Position numbers and translations under genes: made by a program. Source: an uncultured Oscillospiraceae bacterium (GTDB taxonomy: Bacteria; Bacillota; Clostridia; Oscillospirales; Oscillospiraceae). Taken from it: a stretch of 43,033 bases of DNA. Position 1 is the first letter of the stretch. Each line of letters starts with the position of its first letter. Below the pieces are notes generated by a model, which was not told the DNA's origin, did not search any database, and saw only the letters and a list, made by a program, of their open reading frames with translations. Below, one piece after another: positions 24,330 through 32,441 of this stretch. The stretch spans positions 1-43,033 of the forward strand of contig CAKTOJ010000004.1 of assembly GCA_934589665.1 (NCBI GenBank), read 5' to 3'.

Positions 24330-25670
24330 TCATTCCGCCGCTTTTTTGATCTCCAGCACCCAGCACTTTTCCCCGTCTGTGGGAAGAAAGAGCGCATCCG
24401 TTCCGATGCCGTACACCGCAGCGACCGCGCCGCCGCAGCGGATGACCGGCGTGTGCTCCCGCTCTGCCGGCGTGATGCCGTGCTCGGCAAAGAGCCGCTT
24501 GAGACTCCGCGATCCGCGCGAGACCGGCAGCGACATGCTCTCCCGTGCGTCCCATGCGCCGACTGTCAGCGGCTCAGAGGACATGGTATCTCGTAATATA
24601 ATCGTATCGGCAGAACTCTCTGCCGTCCTTTCTGATCTCCGGCAGGTGATCGCATAATCTCCCCAGCGGACCGTTTCGTCCGCGCGAAGTTCAACGCGGT
24701 CCGTCCTGTTCGGTTCCCTGCACAGTGCAAGACACAGCATGCCGTCTCCTCGCTGCGCAGTCACGCCGCCGGGCAAATCAAGCTGCGCGTTTCCGCCGCC
24801 CTCGCAAAGCGAGGCGAGCGCCTCGTAATGCGCCGCCGAAAAGTCCTTCTTCCCCGCGCCGAGCGCGTCGAGCGCAAGGCGCAGCATCCGCGGCTGCAAA
24901 ACCGCCGGAGCCCGTGTAACCGCCGCACAGGGCAGCACCGCCGTGCCCTCCTCCAGCTTCAGCCCCTCCAGCCGTTCAGCGACAAGGGAATTGAGGTACT
25001 CATCCTCCCGCCGCAGCCGCAGGGCCGTTTCGCTGATGTGCTCAACCGCCTGCGCATTGACACGGCAAAGCTTTGGCATAACCTCCGCACGGAGGAAGTT
25101 GCGTGTGAGCGCGGTATCCGCGTTTGTGGCGTCCGTGCGATAGGGCACATGGTGCTCTTTCGCGTAGGCCTCGATCTCCGCGCGCGTCAGGCACAAAAAG
25201 GGACGCGCCAGCTTTCCGCTGCGCGGCGCGATGCCGGCAAGGCCGGTCATCCCCGTGCCGCGGGCCAAATGGAACAGCACCGTCTCGGCATTGTCATTGG
25301 CGTGATGCGCCGTCAGGATGCGCACTGCGCCGGTCTGGCCGGCAGCCGCGTTCAAAAACGCATATCGCAGTTCCCGTGCAGCCTCCTCGACCGTCAAACC
25401 GTGTGTCTTCGCATAGCCCGCCACATCGTCGCCGCCGACGCACAGTGGAATGCGCCGCGCGGCGCACCATGCGCGCACAAGATCCTCGTCCATGTCGGCC
25501 TCTTCCCCGCGTAGATGGTGGTTGAAGTGCGCCGCACACACGCGGTAGCCGTTTTCGTATAAAAAGTCCAGCAGGCACATCGAATCCATACCGCCCGAGA
25601 CCGCCGCGAGCAGCAGCTCATAGCGCGGGAGCAGGTCATGGCGCTGTGCAAAATCCAGTACCTTTTTCAT
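24330..25670 (-). CDS. tilS: tRNA(Ile)-lysidine synthetase TilS
   Basis: A 446-residue enzyme that converts C34 of tRNA-Ile(CAU) to lysidine. The PP-loop is SGGMDS (25-30), followed by HFNHHLRGEEADMDE, LTAHHANDNAETVLFHL and RPFLCLTRAEIEAYA, all diagnostic. A C-terminal substrate-binding domain ends with SRSLKRLFAEHGITPAERE. Start 25670 overlaps the dnaB stop by four bases (ATGA), so translation is coupled. The enzyme is essential in nearly all bacteria that have it. Confidence 0.97.
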   Translation of the reverse strand: MKKVLDFAQRHDLLPRYELLLAAVSGGMDSMCLLDFLYENGYRVCAAHFNHHLRGEEADMDEDLVRAWCAARRIPLCVGGDDVAGYAKTHGLTVEEAARELRYAFLNAAAGQTGAVRILTAHHANDNAETVLFHLARGTGMTGLAGIAPRSGKLARPFLCLTRAEIEAYAKEHHVPYRTDATNADTALTRNFLRAEVMPKLCRVNAQAVEHISETALRLRREDEYLNSLVAERLEGLKLEEGTAVLPCAAVTRAPAVLQPRMLRLALDALGAGKKDFSAAHYEALASLCEGGGNAQLDLPGGVTAQRGDGMLCLALCREPNRTDRVELRADETVRWGDYAITCRRSERTAESSADTIILRDTMSSEPLTVGAWDARESMSLPVSRGSRSLKRLFAEHGITPAEREHTPVIRCGGAVAAVYGIGTDALFLPTDGEKCWVLEIKKAAE

Positions 25671-27013
25671 TCGTCCTCGTACCGCCTCTCCAGCGTGCCG
25701 AAGGTCGTGTACTCCGGCATCCAGCGCAGCTCGACCTTGCCGGTCTCGCCATGGCGGTTCTTGGCCACGATGCACTCGGCAATGTTGTGCTTTTCAGAGT
25801 CCTCATTGTAATAATCGTCGCGGTAGAGGAAGAGCACAATATCCGCGTCCTGCTCAATAGCGCCGGATTCGCGCAGGTCGGAGAGCATGGGGCGCTTATC
25901 GTCGCGCTTTTCGTTCGCACGCGAAAGTTGCGAGAGGCAGAGAACCGGCACCTGCAATTCTTTGGCCATGATCTTGAGCATACGTGAGATATCACTCACC
26001 GCCTGCTGGCGGTTTTCGCCGCTGTAGCTCTTTCCGCCGGCGGAAGTCATCAATTGCAGATAGTCGATGACCACAAGGCCGAGGTTGTCGATGCGGCGGC
26101 ATTTGGCATTCATATCCGCAACCGTCAGGAGCGGATTGTCGTCGATCTTGATGTCCGTGCGGGTGAGCGTCGAGGCCGCCTCGGCAATCTTCACCCAATC
26201 GCTCTCGCGCAGATTGCCGGAGATCAACCGGCCGTTTTCCACCAGTGCCTCGTTGGAAAGGATACGGGTGACAAGCTGCTCCTTCGACATTTCCAGCGAA
26301 AAGAGCGCAACCGCCTTGCCGCTGGATTTCGCCACGTTGAGTGCCACATTGAGTGCAAAGCTCGTTTTACCCATGCCTGGGCGCGCGGCAAGAAGCAGCA
26401 GGTCGGATTTATTCAGGCCGTTGATCTTGTCATCCACCGCACTCAGGCCGGTGGGGAGTCCGGGGATAGTCTTCCCGCCCGCCGCCGAAAGCTCGGCCAG
26501 ATGGTCCAGCACGCTCTGGAGCACCACACCGATCTGCTCCATATTCTGCGCACTGCGCCCTCGGCGCACAGAATAGATCTTCTGCTCCGCCGCGTCGAGC
26601 ACGGCGGAAGCCCCGCCCGTGCCGTCCTGCACCATGCCGGTGATATCGCTCGCCACCGTGGCAACGGCGCGCAGCAGCGCTTTGTCGCGCACAATGTCCG
26701 CATACTCGTTCACATTCGCAGAGGTCGGCGTGACCTCCATGAGCTGTACGAGGTAATTGCGCGTTGTGTTTTCGTCGTAGGTGCCGTTGCGCTCCATCTC
26801 GCCCGCAACGGTTACGCCGTCGATGGGCTTGGAGTAGAGAAACATGGAATAGATCGTCTCGAAGATCTCCCGGTTCTGCCGCAGGTAAAAATCCTCGGGA
26901 CGCAGCTTTTCCATCACATCCTTGATGCAGTTCGCGTCAATTAGCATGGAACCGAGCACCGCCTGCTCCGCCTCAAGCGAGTGCGGCATCTGACGGTAGA
27001 GCAGTTCATCCAT
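25667..27013 (-). CDS. dnaB: Replicative DNA helicase DnaB
   Basis: A 448-residue hexameric helicase that unwinds DNA ahead of the fork (named DnaC in Bacillus). The N-terminal domain begins PHSLEAEQAVLGSMLID. The RecA-like C-domain has Walker A RPGMGKTS (211-218), Walker B in LGLVVIDYLQLM, and the family block LCLSQLSRANEKRDDKRPML then DLRESGAIEQDADIVLFLYR. AGAGGTG precedes ATG 27013. It follows rplI by 33 bases, the standard rplI-dnaB order of Firmicutes. No intein is present. Confidence 0.98.
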   Translation of the reverse strand: MDELLYRQMPHSLEAEQAVLGSMLIDANCIKDVMEKLRPEDFYLRQNREIFETIYSMFLYSKPIDGVTVAGEMERNGTYDENTTRNYLVQLMEVTPTSANVNEYADIVRDKALLRAVATVASDITGMVQDGTGGASAVLDAAEQKIYSVRRGRSAQNMEQIGVVLQSVLDHLAELSAAGGKTIPGLPTGLSAVDDKINGLNKSDLLLLAARPGMGKTSFALNVALNVAKSSGKAVALFSLEMSKEQLVTRILSNEALVENGRLISGNLRESDWVKIAEAASTLTRTDIKIDDNPLLTVADMNAKCRRIDNLGLVVIDYLQLMTSAGGKSYSGENRQQAVSDISRMLKIMAKELQVPVLCLSQLSRANEKRDDKRPMLSDLRESGAIEQDADIVLFLYRDDYYNEDSEKHNIAECIVAKNRHGETGKVELRWMPEYTTFGTLERRYEDE

Positions 27014-27046
27014 CGCAGGGCACCTCTTTTCTGCCTAAAATCCGCG

Positions 27047-27493
27047 TTATTCCTCCGCCACGGTCACGGTGAATTTCCCGCTGACCTCATAGCCGAGCTT
27101 GGCCTTGACCTCATAGCTGCCGAAGGCCTTGATCGGCTCGTCGAGGACGATCTTCTGCTTGGCAACGTCAAGGCTGAACTGCGCCATAAGCGCCTCGGAG
27201 ATCTCCTTGCCCGTGATTGCGCCGAAGAGCTTGCCGTTCGCGCCGCCCTTGGCCGTGAGCTTGACCGTGCAGTTTCTCAGCTTGTCCGCCGTCTCCACCG
27301 CCGCGGCGCGGGCCGCCGCCTCTTCGGCTCGGCGTGCCTTCTCCTTCAGGTTCATGGTATTGATCGCATCCGTCGTAGCCGGAATGGCAAGCTTGCGCGG
27401 CAGCAGGAAATTGCGGGCATAGCCCTCCGCCGCCTCGATCAGCTGACCCTTTTTGCCCTGTCCTCTGACGTCCTGCTGTAAAATGACTTTCAT
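27047..27493 (-). CDS. rplI: Large-subunit ribosomal protein bL9
   Basis: A 148-residue bL9. The N-terminal rRNA-binding domain begins [20 protein letters not shown] with [17 protein letters not shown], followed by the long connecting helix ([20 protein letters not shown]) and the C-terminal domain with [20 protein letters not shown]. Start 27493 is fixed by AGGAGG eight bases upstream. It lies 31 bases after gdpP. Confidence 0.98.
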   Translation of the reverse strand: MKVILQQDVRGQGKKGQLIEAAEGYARNFLLPRKLAIPATTDAINTMNLKEKARRAEEAAARAAAVETADKLRNCTVKLTAKGGANGKLFGAITGKEISEALMAQFSLDVAKQKIVLDEPIKAFGSYEVKAKLGYEVSGKFTVTVAEE

Positions 27494-27524
27494 GGTAATA
27501 TCCTCCTGATGATCTATTGATCTG

Positions 27525-29513
27525 TTATTCTTCCAAATACCGGTCAATGGCCTCGATGAGCTGCTCGCGCACCGCGTCCACCGTTCCGTCCGGAACCTGA
27601 CCGCCTGCGGTGGTAGAGTTCCCGCCGCCGCCAAGCTTCTCCATAATAAGCTGCACATTGATCTCGCCAAGCGAGCGGGCCGAGAGGTTCACGCCCGTAT
27701 CATGCTTGAAGAGCACGAACGACGCGCGCACGCCGCGCAGCGTCAGCAGCTCGTCTGCGGCCTTGGCCGCGGTCACGCGGTCGATCTCATCCTCCACCGC
27801 CGCAATGGCAATGTCATTGCGGTAAAGCTCAGCATGGCGGATAATGTCATAGCGTTCGATCATATCCGAAAGGCTGCCCTGGAAAAGGCGCTGCACATCT
27901 GCCGTATCGGCGCCCGCACGGCGCAGCAGCGCAGCCGCCTCAAAGGTGCGGCCGCCGGTGCGCATGGTGAAGTTCTTCGTGTCGAGCACAATGCCCGCAA
28001 GCAGGGCTTCCGCCTCCGCGCGCAGCAGATCGCCGGATTCGACAAGGTATTGCAGCAGCTCGCTCACCAGCTCCGAGGCCGAAGAGGCGTAGGGCTCGTG
28101 AAAGTTAAGGGCAGCAGATTCGATGTAGCTTGCCGCACGGCGGTGGTGGTCAATGACCGCGACACGGTTGCACGCGTCGAGCAGCTGCTCGGACTCGACA
28201 AAATCGGGACGGTTGGTGTCTACCACCACGAGCAGAGCCCCCGCCTGCGCCTTGATGAAAGCGTCGCTTCCGCTGATGAAGGCGTCCTTATACTCCGGCA
28301 GCGTCTCCAGCCGCTTGAGGATCGCCTTGGCGGCGTTATCCTCCATGTCAATGACGATCTGCGCCTTTTTCCCGCGCTTGCGCGCGATGCAGCAGATGCC
28401 CGCCGCCGCGCCGACCGCGTCCATATCCGCATGCTTGTGTCCCATAACAAACACCTGGCTGGCGTCGGAGATCAGTTCGCCGAGCGCGTTGGCCATCACG
28501 CGGGACTTGACCTTCGTGCGTTTTTCAGTGGATTTGGTCTTGCCGCCGTAGAACTCAAAATCAAGGCGGTTGCGCACGACCACCTGATCGCCGCCGCGCG
28601 AGAGCGCCATTTCAATGGATAGCCCCGCGTTTTTAAAGAGCGTCTCGTAATCGTCAAAATCCTTGCCGATGCCGATGGAAAGCGTCGCGGCCACGCCGTC
28701 CTCGGTCACAACCGAGCGCACGGCATCAAGCACACTGAATTTGCCCTCAACGAGCGTTTCATAGCTCTTTTCCGTCAGCAGCAGCAGATAGCGGTTGCGG
28801 TCGTATTTGCACAGCAGGCCGTGGGACGAGCCCACCCATGCGTTGATTTTTTCATCGATCTGCGCAAGCACAGCCGAGCGCGCTGCCTCCGTGCCGGCCT
28901 TCATCAGCTCCTCATAGTTGTCCACCAGCAACACCGCGACGATGGGTCGATTCTCCTCGCTCGCCTTCTTGAGCTGGTCCTGCTCCGTGGTGTCCATCCA
29001 GTATGTCAGCGCCAGAAGCCCGCGCGAGCCGCCGCGCCCGCTCGGGTGCGTGAGGCTGCCAAACACACGGAAATGCCGGCCATTGACCATGACCGTTTCC
29101 GGGCATTCGCTCCGTCCCTCGAGCAGCCACTGGCCGGAAAAGCCCGGGATAACATCCTCAAGACGGTTATTGAACAGGTCCTCCTTCATCCCCGTGAGCT
29201 GCTGGAAACCCGCGTTGCTCCACAGCACCTCCTGCGTGTCGGGGCGGAACACCATCATGGCAAACGGCGCTGAGAGCATGGAGGATTTCCCCGCGCTCTC
29301 CACATCATCCGTCATGTCCTCCACATAACGCCTTATCCCTTCGCGGCGCTTCTGCGCCGTGCGGCGGAAGTAAACATATACCAGCAGCATGACCGCCGCC
29401 TCCGCCGCGCCGAGCACGGGCTTCGCCCACAGCGCCGCGGCGCAGAATACTGCCATCATGAGAAAATAAAGCTTCATATTCGCCTCAGGCAGTCTGGTCT
29501 GTTTTCTGCTCAT
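27525..29513 (-). CDS. gdpP: Cyclic-di-AMP phosphodiesterase GdpP (YybT family)
   Basis: A 662-residue membrane enzyme that cleaves c-di-AMP to pApA. Two membrane helices (about 14-48) are followed by a PAS domain (about 85-150), a degenerate GGDEF domain (about 190-315) and the DHH/DHHA1 unit. The metal motifs are present: [11 protein letters not shown] (358-368), VVDTN and DHH (455-457). In the DHHA1 loop, where family members read GGGGH, this protein has [12 protein letters not shown]: Asn632 replaces the His. AAAGGAG precedes ATG 29513. It heads the gdpP-rplI-dnaB-tilS-hpt-ftsH operon and is divergent from RNase J. Confidence 0.96.
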   Translation of the reverse strand: MSRKQTRLPEANMKLYFLMMAVFCAAALWAKPVLGAAEAAVMLLVYVYFRRTAQKRREGIRRYVEDMTDDVESAGKSSMLSAPFAMMVFRPDTQEVLWSNAGFQQLTGMKEDLFNNRLEDVIPGFSGQWLLEGRSECPETVMVNGRHFRVFGSLTHPSGRGGSRGLLALTYWMDTTEQDQLKKASEENRPIVAVLLVDNYEELMKAGTEAARSAVLAQIDEKINAWVGSSHGLLCKYDRNRYLLLLTEKSYETLVEGKFSVLDAVRSVVTEDGVAATLSIGIGKDFDDYETLFKNAGLSIEMALSRGGDQVVVRNRLDFEFYGGKTKSTEKRTKVKSRVMANALGELISDASQVFVMGHKHADMDAVGAAAGICCIARKRGKKAQIVIDMEDNAAKAILKRLETLPEYKDAFISGSDAFIKAQAGALLVVVDTNRPDFVESEQLLDACNRVAVIDHHRRAASYIESAALNFHEPYASSASELVSELLQYLVESGDLLRAEAEALLAGIVLDTKNFTMRTGGRTFEAAALLRRAGADTADVQRLFQGSLSDMIERYDIIRHAELYRNDIAIAAVEDEIDRVTAAKAADELLTLRGVRASFVLFKHDTGVNLSARSLGEINVQLIMEKLGGGGNSTTAGGQVPDGTVDAVREQLIEAIDRYLEE

Positions 29514-29573
29514 GGATTCTCCTTTCCCCGCAAGGTCGGGACGCTGTTAAAAAGTTATAGCGATAGATAAGAT

Positions 29574-29584
29574 ATTATAGCACA
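29574..29584 (-). promoter_or_regulatory. Extended -10 promoter of the gdpP operon
   Basis: Minus-strand TGTGCTATAAT with only a weak -35 (TGTACG at 17 bases). It is back-to-back with the RNase J promoter, about 60 bases apart. Confidence 0.7.
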
Positions 29585-29640
29585 CCGCCGCCGCAACGTA
29601 CAGCACTATTTTTTGATTTCTATGCCCGGCAAAAAAAGAG

Positions 29641-29669
29641 TATACATTTCCCATTTCCTGTGCTATACT
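29641..29669 (+). promoter_or_regulatory. Promoter of the RNase J transcript
   Basis: TATACA (29641-29646), 17 bases, TATACT (29664-29669) with TGTGC in front, an extended -10. It is 24 of 29 bases identical to the XRE-gene promoter at 4666-4694. Confidence 0.75.
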
Positions 29670-29713
29670 ATAGTGACTGAATTGTATCTGACCGCCCAGG
29701 CGCGGTTTGAATA

Positions 29714-29841
29714 GAGCAAAATTCCATAGCGGGACAGCAGGGCGCCGGAGATGCAGAGGGCTTCGCGGTTACAGGGCGAAGCGCACAGCACGGACGCCGT
29801 TGTTTTCATGCGGCCATTTTCGAATGGAATGGACTTTGCTC
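29714..29841 (+). ncRNA. Candidate structured RNA leader upstream of RNase J
   Basis: The leader of about 210 bases between the promoter and the TTG start shows strong nested pairing. GAGCAAA (29714-29720) pairs with TTTGCTC (29835-29841), and the adjoining ATTCCAT (29721-29727) with ATGGAAT (29824-29830), a 14-bp closing helix with one four-base bulge. Inside are GGCG-CCG (29741-29747) with CGG-a-CGCC (29791-29798), GCTTCGC (29760-29766) with GCGAAGC (29776-29782), and CCATT-TTCG-AATGG (29814-29827, overlapping the closing helix and so an alternative). There is no T-run terminator. I do not recognise a known riboswitch. It may be a site for RNase J autoregulation. Confidence 0.5.
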
Positions 29842-29882
29842 CTCAATTTCATGATTCTGTATTGATTAAGGAGTGTAACAAT

Positions 29883-31544
29883 TTGGCTGAAAATTTAAAG
29901 ATCATCCCCCTTGGCGGTCTCAACGAGATCGGCAAGAACATGACCGTGTACGAGTACGGCGGCGAAATCATCGTCGTCGACTGCGGCATGGCCTTCCCCG
30001 GCGACGATATGTACGGCATCGATCTCGTCATTCCCGACGTGAGCTATCTTGCCAAGCACAAGAACCGCATCCGCGGCCTGTTCATCACGCACGGACATGA
30101 GGACCATATCGGCGCGATCCCCTACGTTCTCAAGCAGGTCAACATGCCCATTTACTGCACCCGCCTGACCGCAGGACTCATCCGGCTCAAGCTGGAGGAG
30201 CACGGACTTTTGAAATCCACCAAGATCGTCACGGTTGAGAGCGGCATGACGGTCAAGGCCGGCAAGTTCAGTGTGGAATTCATCCACGTCAACCATTCCA
30301 TCGCCGACTCTGTGGCCTTTGCCATCCATACCGGCCTCGGCACGGTTGTCCACACCGGCGACTTCAAAATCGACTCCACGCCCATCGACGGCGAGGTCAT
30401 CGACCTCGCGCGCTTCGGCGAGCTGGGCAAGCAGGGCGTGCTCGCGCTGCTCGCGGACTCGACGAATGTTGAGCGCCCCGGCTATACGATGAGTGAGCGC
30501 ATGGTCGGCAAGACCTTTGACCGGCTCTTCGCCGGCTGCAAGCAGCGTATCATCGTCACGACCTTCGCCTCCAATGTCCACCGCATCCAGCAGGTCATCG
30601 ACGCGGCGGCGGCCGTGGGCCGCAAGGTCGCCGTCACGGGCCGCAGCATGGAAAATGTCACCAAGGTCGCCGTCGATCTCGGCTATATGAAGCTGCCGAA
30701 GAACACGGTCACGGACATCAACAAGATCAAGGCGCTCCCGCTTGACAAGCAGGTCATTGTCACGACCGGTTCGCAGGGTGAGGAAATGAGCGCGCTCTAC
30801 CGCATGGCCTTCTCCCAGCACAAGCAGATCGAGGTCGGTCCCGGTGACCGCGTCATTATCTCGGCCTCCGCCATCCCCGGCAACGAAAACACTGTCTCGC
30901 GCGTCATCAACGAGCTCTTCCGCAAGGGTGTTGAGGTCATTTACGACCGCGCGGATATGCTTCACGTCTCCGGCCACGCATGTCAGGAAGAACTCAAGAT
31001 CATTCACGCGCTGGTAAAGCCCAAGTATTTTATACCGGTCCACGGTGAGCAGCGCATGCTCCAGATCCACAAGAATCTTGCCATGTCCATGGGTATGGAC
31101 CGCAAAAATATCGCCATCTGCGAAAACGGCGACGCGGTGGAGATCACCGCGCGCACCATGAAGCTCGTGCCGGGTCTTGCGCCCGCCGGTGAGGTATTCG
31201 TGGACGGCAGCGGCGTGGGCGACGTCGGCGCCGTGGTGCTGCGCGACCGCAAGCATCTGGCCGAGGACGGCATGGTCGTGGTCGTGCTGCCCGTTTCCGC
31301 GCACGACGGCTACATGCTCGCCGAGCCGGAGATCATTACGCGCGGCTTCATCTACGTCAAGGAATCCGAAGAGCTGATGAACGAACTCAAAACAGTGGTC
31401 ATGTCCGCCGCCGAAGGCGTGCTCGGCCGCCGCAGCCGCGACATGGGCGAGCTCAAGGGTGCAATCAAGTCGAGTGTGAGCAACTATCTCTTCAAAACCA
31501 CCAAGCGCAGCCCGATGGTCATTCCGGTCATCACCAAGCTCTAA
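29883..31544 (+). CDS. rnj: Ribonuclease J (metallo-beta-lactamase/beta-CASP)
   Basis: A 553-residue RNase J, a 5'-3' exo- and endoribonuclease of mRNA decay and rRNA maturation. The zinc motif HGHEDH is at 70-75, with further ligands in HVNHSIADSVA, HTGDFKID and the C-terminal HVSGHACQEEL and IPVHGE. The C-terminal domain ends FKTTKRSPMVIPVITKL. The start is TTG 29883 with AAGGAG nine bases upstream, giving the family-typical AENLKIIPLGGLNEIGKN; the open frame back to ATG 29751 runs through the structured leader and is not protein-like. A SpoU methyltransferase gene follows 17 bases later. Confidence 0.97.
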   Translation: MAENLKIIPLGGLNEIGKNMTVYEYGGEIIVVDCGMAFPGDDMYGIDLVIPDVSYLAKHKNRIRGLFITHGHEDHIGAIPYVLKQVNMPIYCTRLTAGLIRLKLEEHGLLKSTKIVTVESGMTVKAGKFSVEFIHVNHSIADSVAFAIHTGLGTVVHTGDFKIDSTPIDGEVIDLARFGELGKQGVLALLADSTNVERPGYTMSERMVGKTFDRLFAGCKQRIIVTTFASNVHRIQQVIDAAAAVGRKVAVTGRSMENVTKVAVDLGYMKLPKNTVTDINKIKALPLDKQVIVTTGSQGEEMSALYRMAFSQHKQIEVGPGDRVIISASAIPGNENTVSRVINELFRKGVEVIYDRADMLHVSGHACQEELKIIHALVKPKYFIPVHGEQRMLQIHKNLAMSMGMDRKNIAICENGDAVEITARTMKLVPGLAPAGEVFVDGSGVGDVGAVVLRDRKHLAEDGMVVVVLPVSAHDGYMLAEPEIITRGFIYVKESEELMNELKTVVMSAAEGVLGRRSRDMGELKGAIKSSVSNYLFKTTKRSPMVIPVITKL

Positions 31545-31561
31545 GCGCAAAGGAGGCCGCC

Positions 31562-32392
31562 ATGCCGAACATTATTGAGATCTCCGATCTCTCTGCGCCG
31601 GAGCTGGACGCCTACGCCCGCCTGACAGAAGCGCAACTGCGCAATCGGCTGGAGCCGGACAAGGGCCTGTTCATTGCCGAAAGCCCCAAGGTCATCGCCA
31701 CGGCGCTCGATGCAGGCTGCGAGCCGATCTCACTGCTGATGGAACCGCGGCACATCACCGGCGACGCGCAGCCCATTCTTTCCCGCTGTGGAGATATTCC
31801 GGTCTACACCGCGCAGCGCAGCGTGCTCGCGCGGCTCACGGGCTTTGAGCTTACGCGCGGTGTGCTGTGTGCCATGCGCCGCCCAAAGCTCGGCAGCGTT
31901 GAGAACGTCTGTCGGAACGCACACCGCGTCGCCGTGCTTGAGGGCATCGTGGATCACACAAATGTCGGCGCGATCTTCCGCTCGGCGGCAGCTCTCGGCA
32001 TTGACGCAGTGCTTGTCACGCCCACCTGCTGCGACCCTCTCTACCGCCGCGCCGTCCGTGTGAGCATGGGGACGGTCTTTCAGGTTCCATGGGCGCGCAT
32101 CGGTGCAGAACCCGCAGACTGGCCGCGTAAAGGCATCGAACGCCTGCATGCGCTCGGCTTCAAAACAGCAGCCATGGCGCTGACCGACGAATCCGTCAGC
32201 ATCGAAGACGCACGGCTGCTCGCCGAGCCCCGGCTCGCCATCGTGCTCGGCACAGAGGGCGACGGGCTCTCATCGCATACCATTGCCGCCTGCGACTACA
32301 CGGTGAAAATTCCGATGGCGCACGGCGTTGACTCACTCAATGTCGCCGCGGCCAGCGCTGTTGCTTTCTGGCAGCTACGTGCAGAAAGGTGA
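31562..32392 (+). CDS. SpoU/TrmH-family RNA 2'-O-ribose methyltransferase
   Basis: A 276-residue SPOUT methyltransferase. An N-terminal substrate-binding domain (RLEPDKGLFIAESPKVIATA) precedes the knotted catalytic domain with motif 1 DHTNVGAIFRSA (131-142), motif 2 RLAIVLGTEGDGLS and motif 3 IPMAHGVDSLNVAAASAVA. Asn134 and Arg140 are the usual catalytic positions. It uses SAM to methylate a ribose in rRNA or tRNA; which base cannot be told, so RlmB or TrmH should not be assigned. The start has AAAGGAGG seven bases upstream. It is co-transcribed with RNase J. Confidence 0.93.
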   Translation: MPNIIEISDLSAPELDAYARLTEAQLRNRLEPDKGLFIAESPKVIATALDAGCEPISLLMEPRHITGDAQPILSRCGDIPVYTAQRSVLARLTGFELTRGVLCAMRRPKLGSVENVCRNAHRVAVLEGIVDHTNVGAIFRSAAALGIDAVLVTPTCCDPLYRRAVRVSMGTVFQVPWARIGAEPADWPRKGIERLHALGFKTAAMALTDESVSIEDARLLAEPRLAIVLGTEGDGLSSHTIAACDYTVKIPMAHGVDSLNVAAASAVAFWQLRAER

Positions 32393-32398
32393 TAAAAT

Positions 32399-32433
32399 AA
32401 AAGGTTCCCGCTTATTTGAGCGGGAACCTTTTT
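32399..32433. terminator. Bidirectional terminator between the methyltransferase gene and pepD
   Basis: A 14-bp stem, AAGGTTCCCGCT / AGCGGGAACCTT plus A-T pairs, six-base loop. T runs follow on both strands, the stronger on the minus strand (TTTTATTTTATC). Confidence 0.93.
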
Positions 32434-32441
32434 CTAATTTC

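Noticed and set aside
29751..29882. In-frame N-terminal extension of RNase J from ATG 29751
   Set aside because: No usable ribosome binding site for ATG 29751, translation unlike RNase J, and the DNA forms a structured RNA; TTG 29883 has AAGGAG at nine bases.
29895..31550. 551-codon open frame antisense to RNase J
   Set aside because: His/Asp/Ala-rich shadow of the RNase J reading frame.
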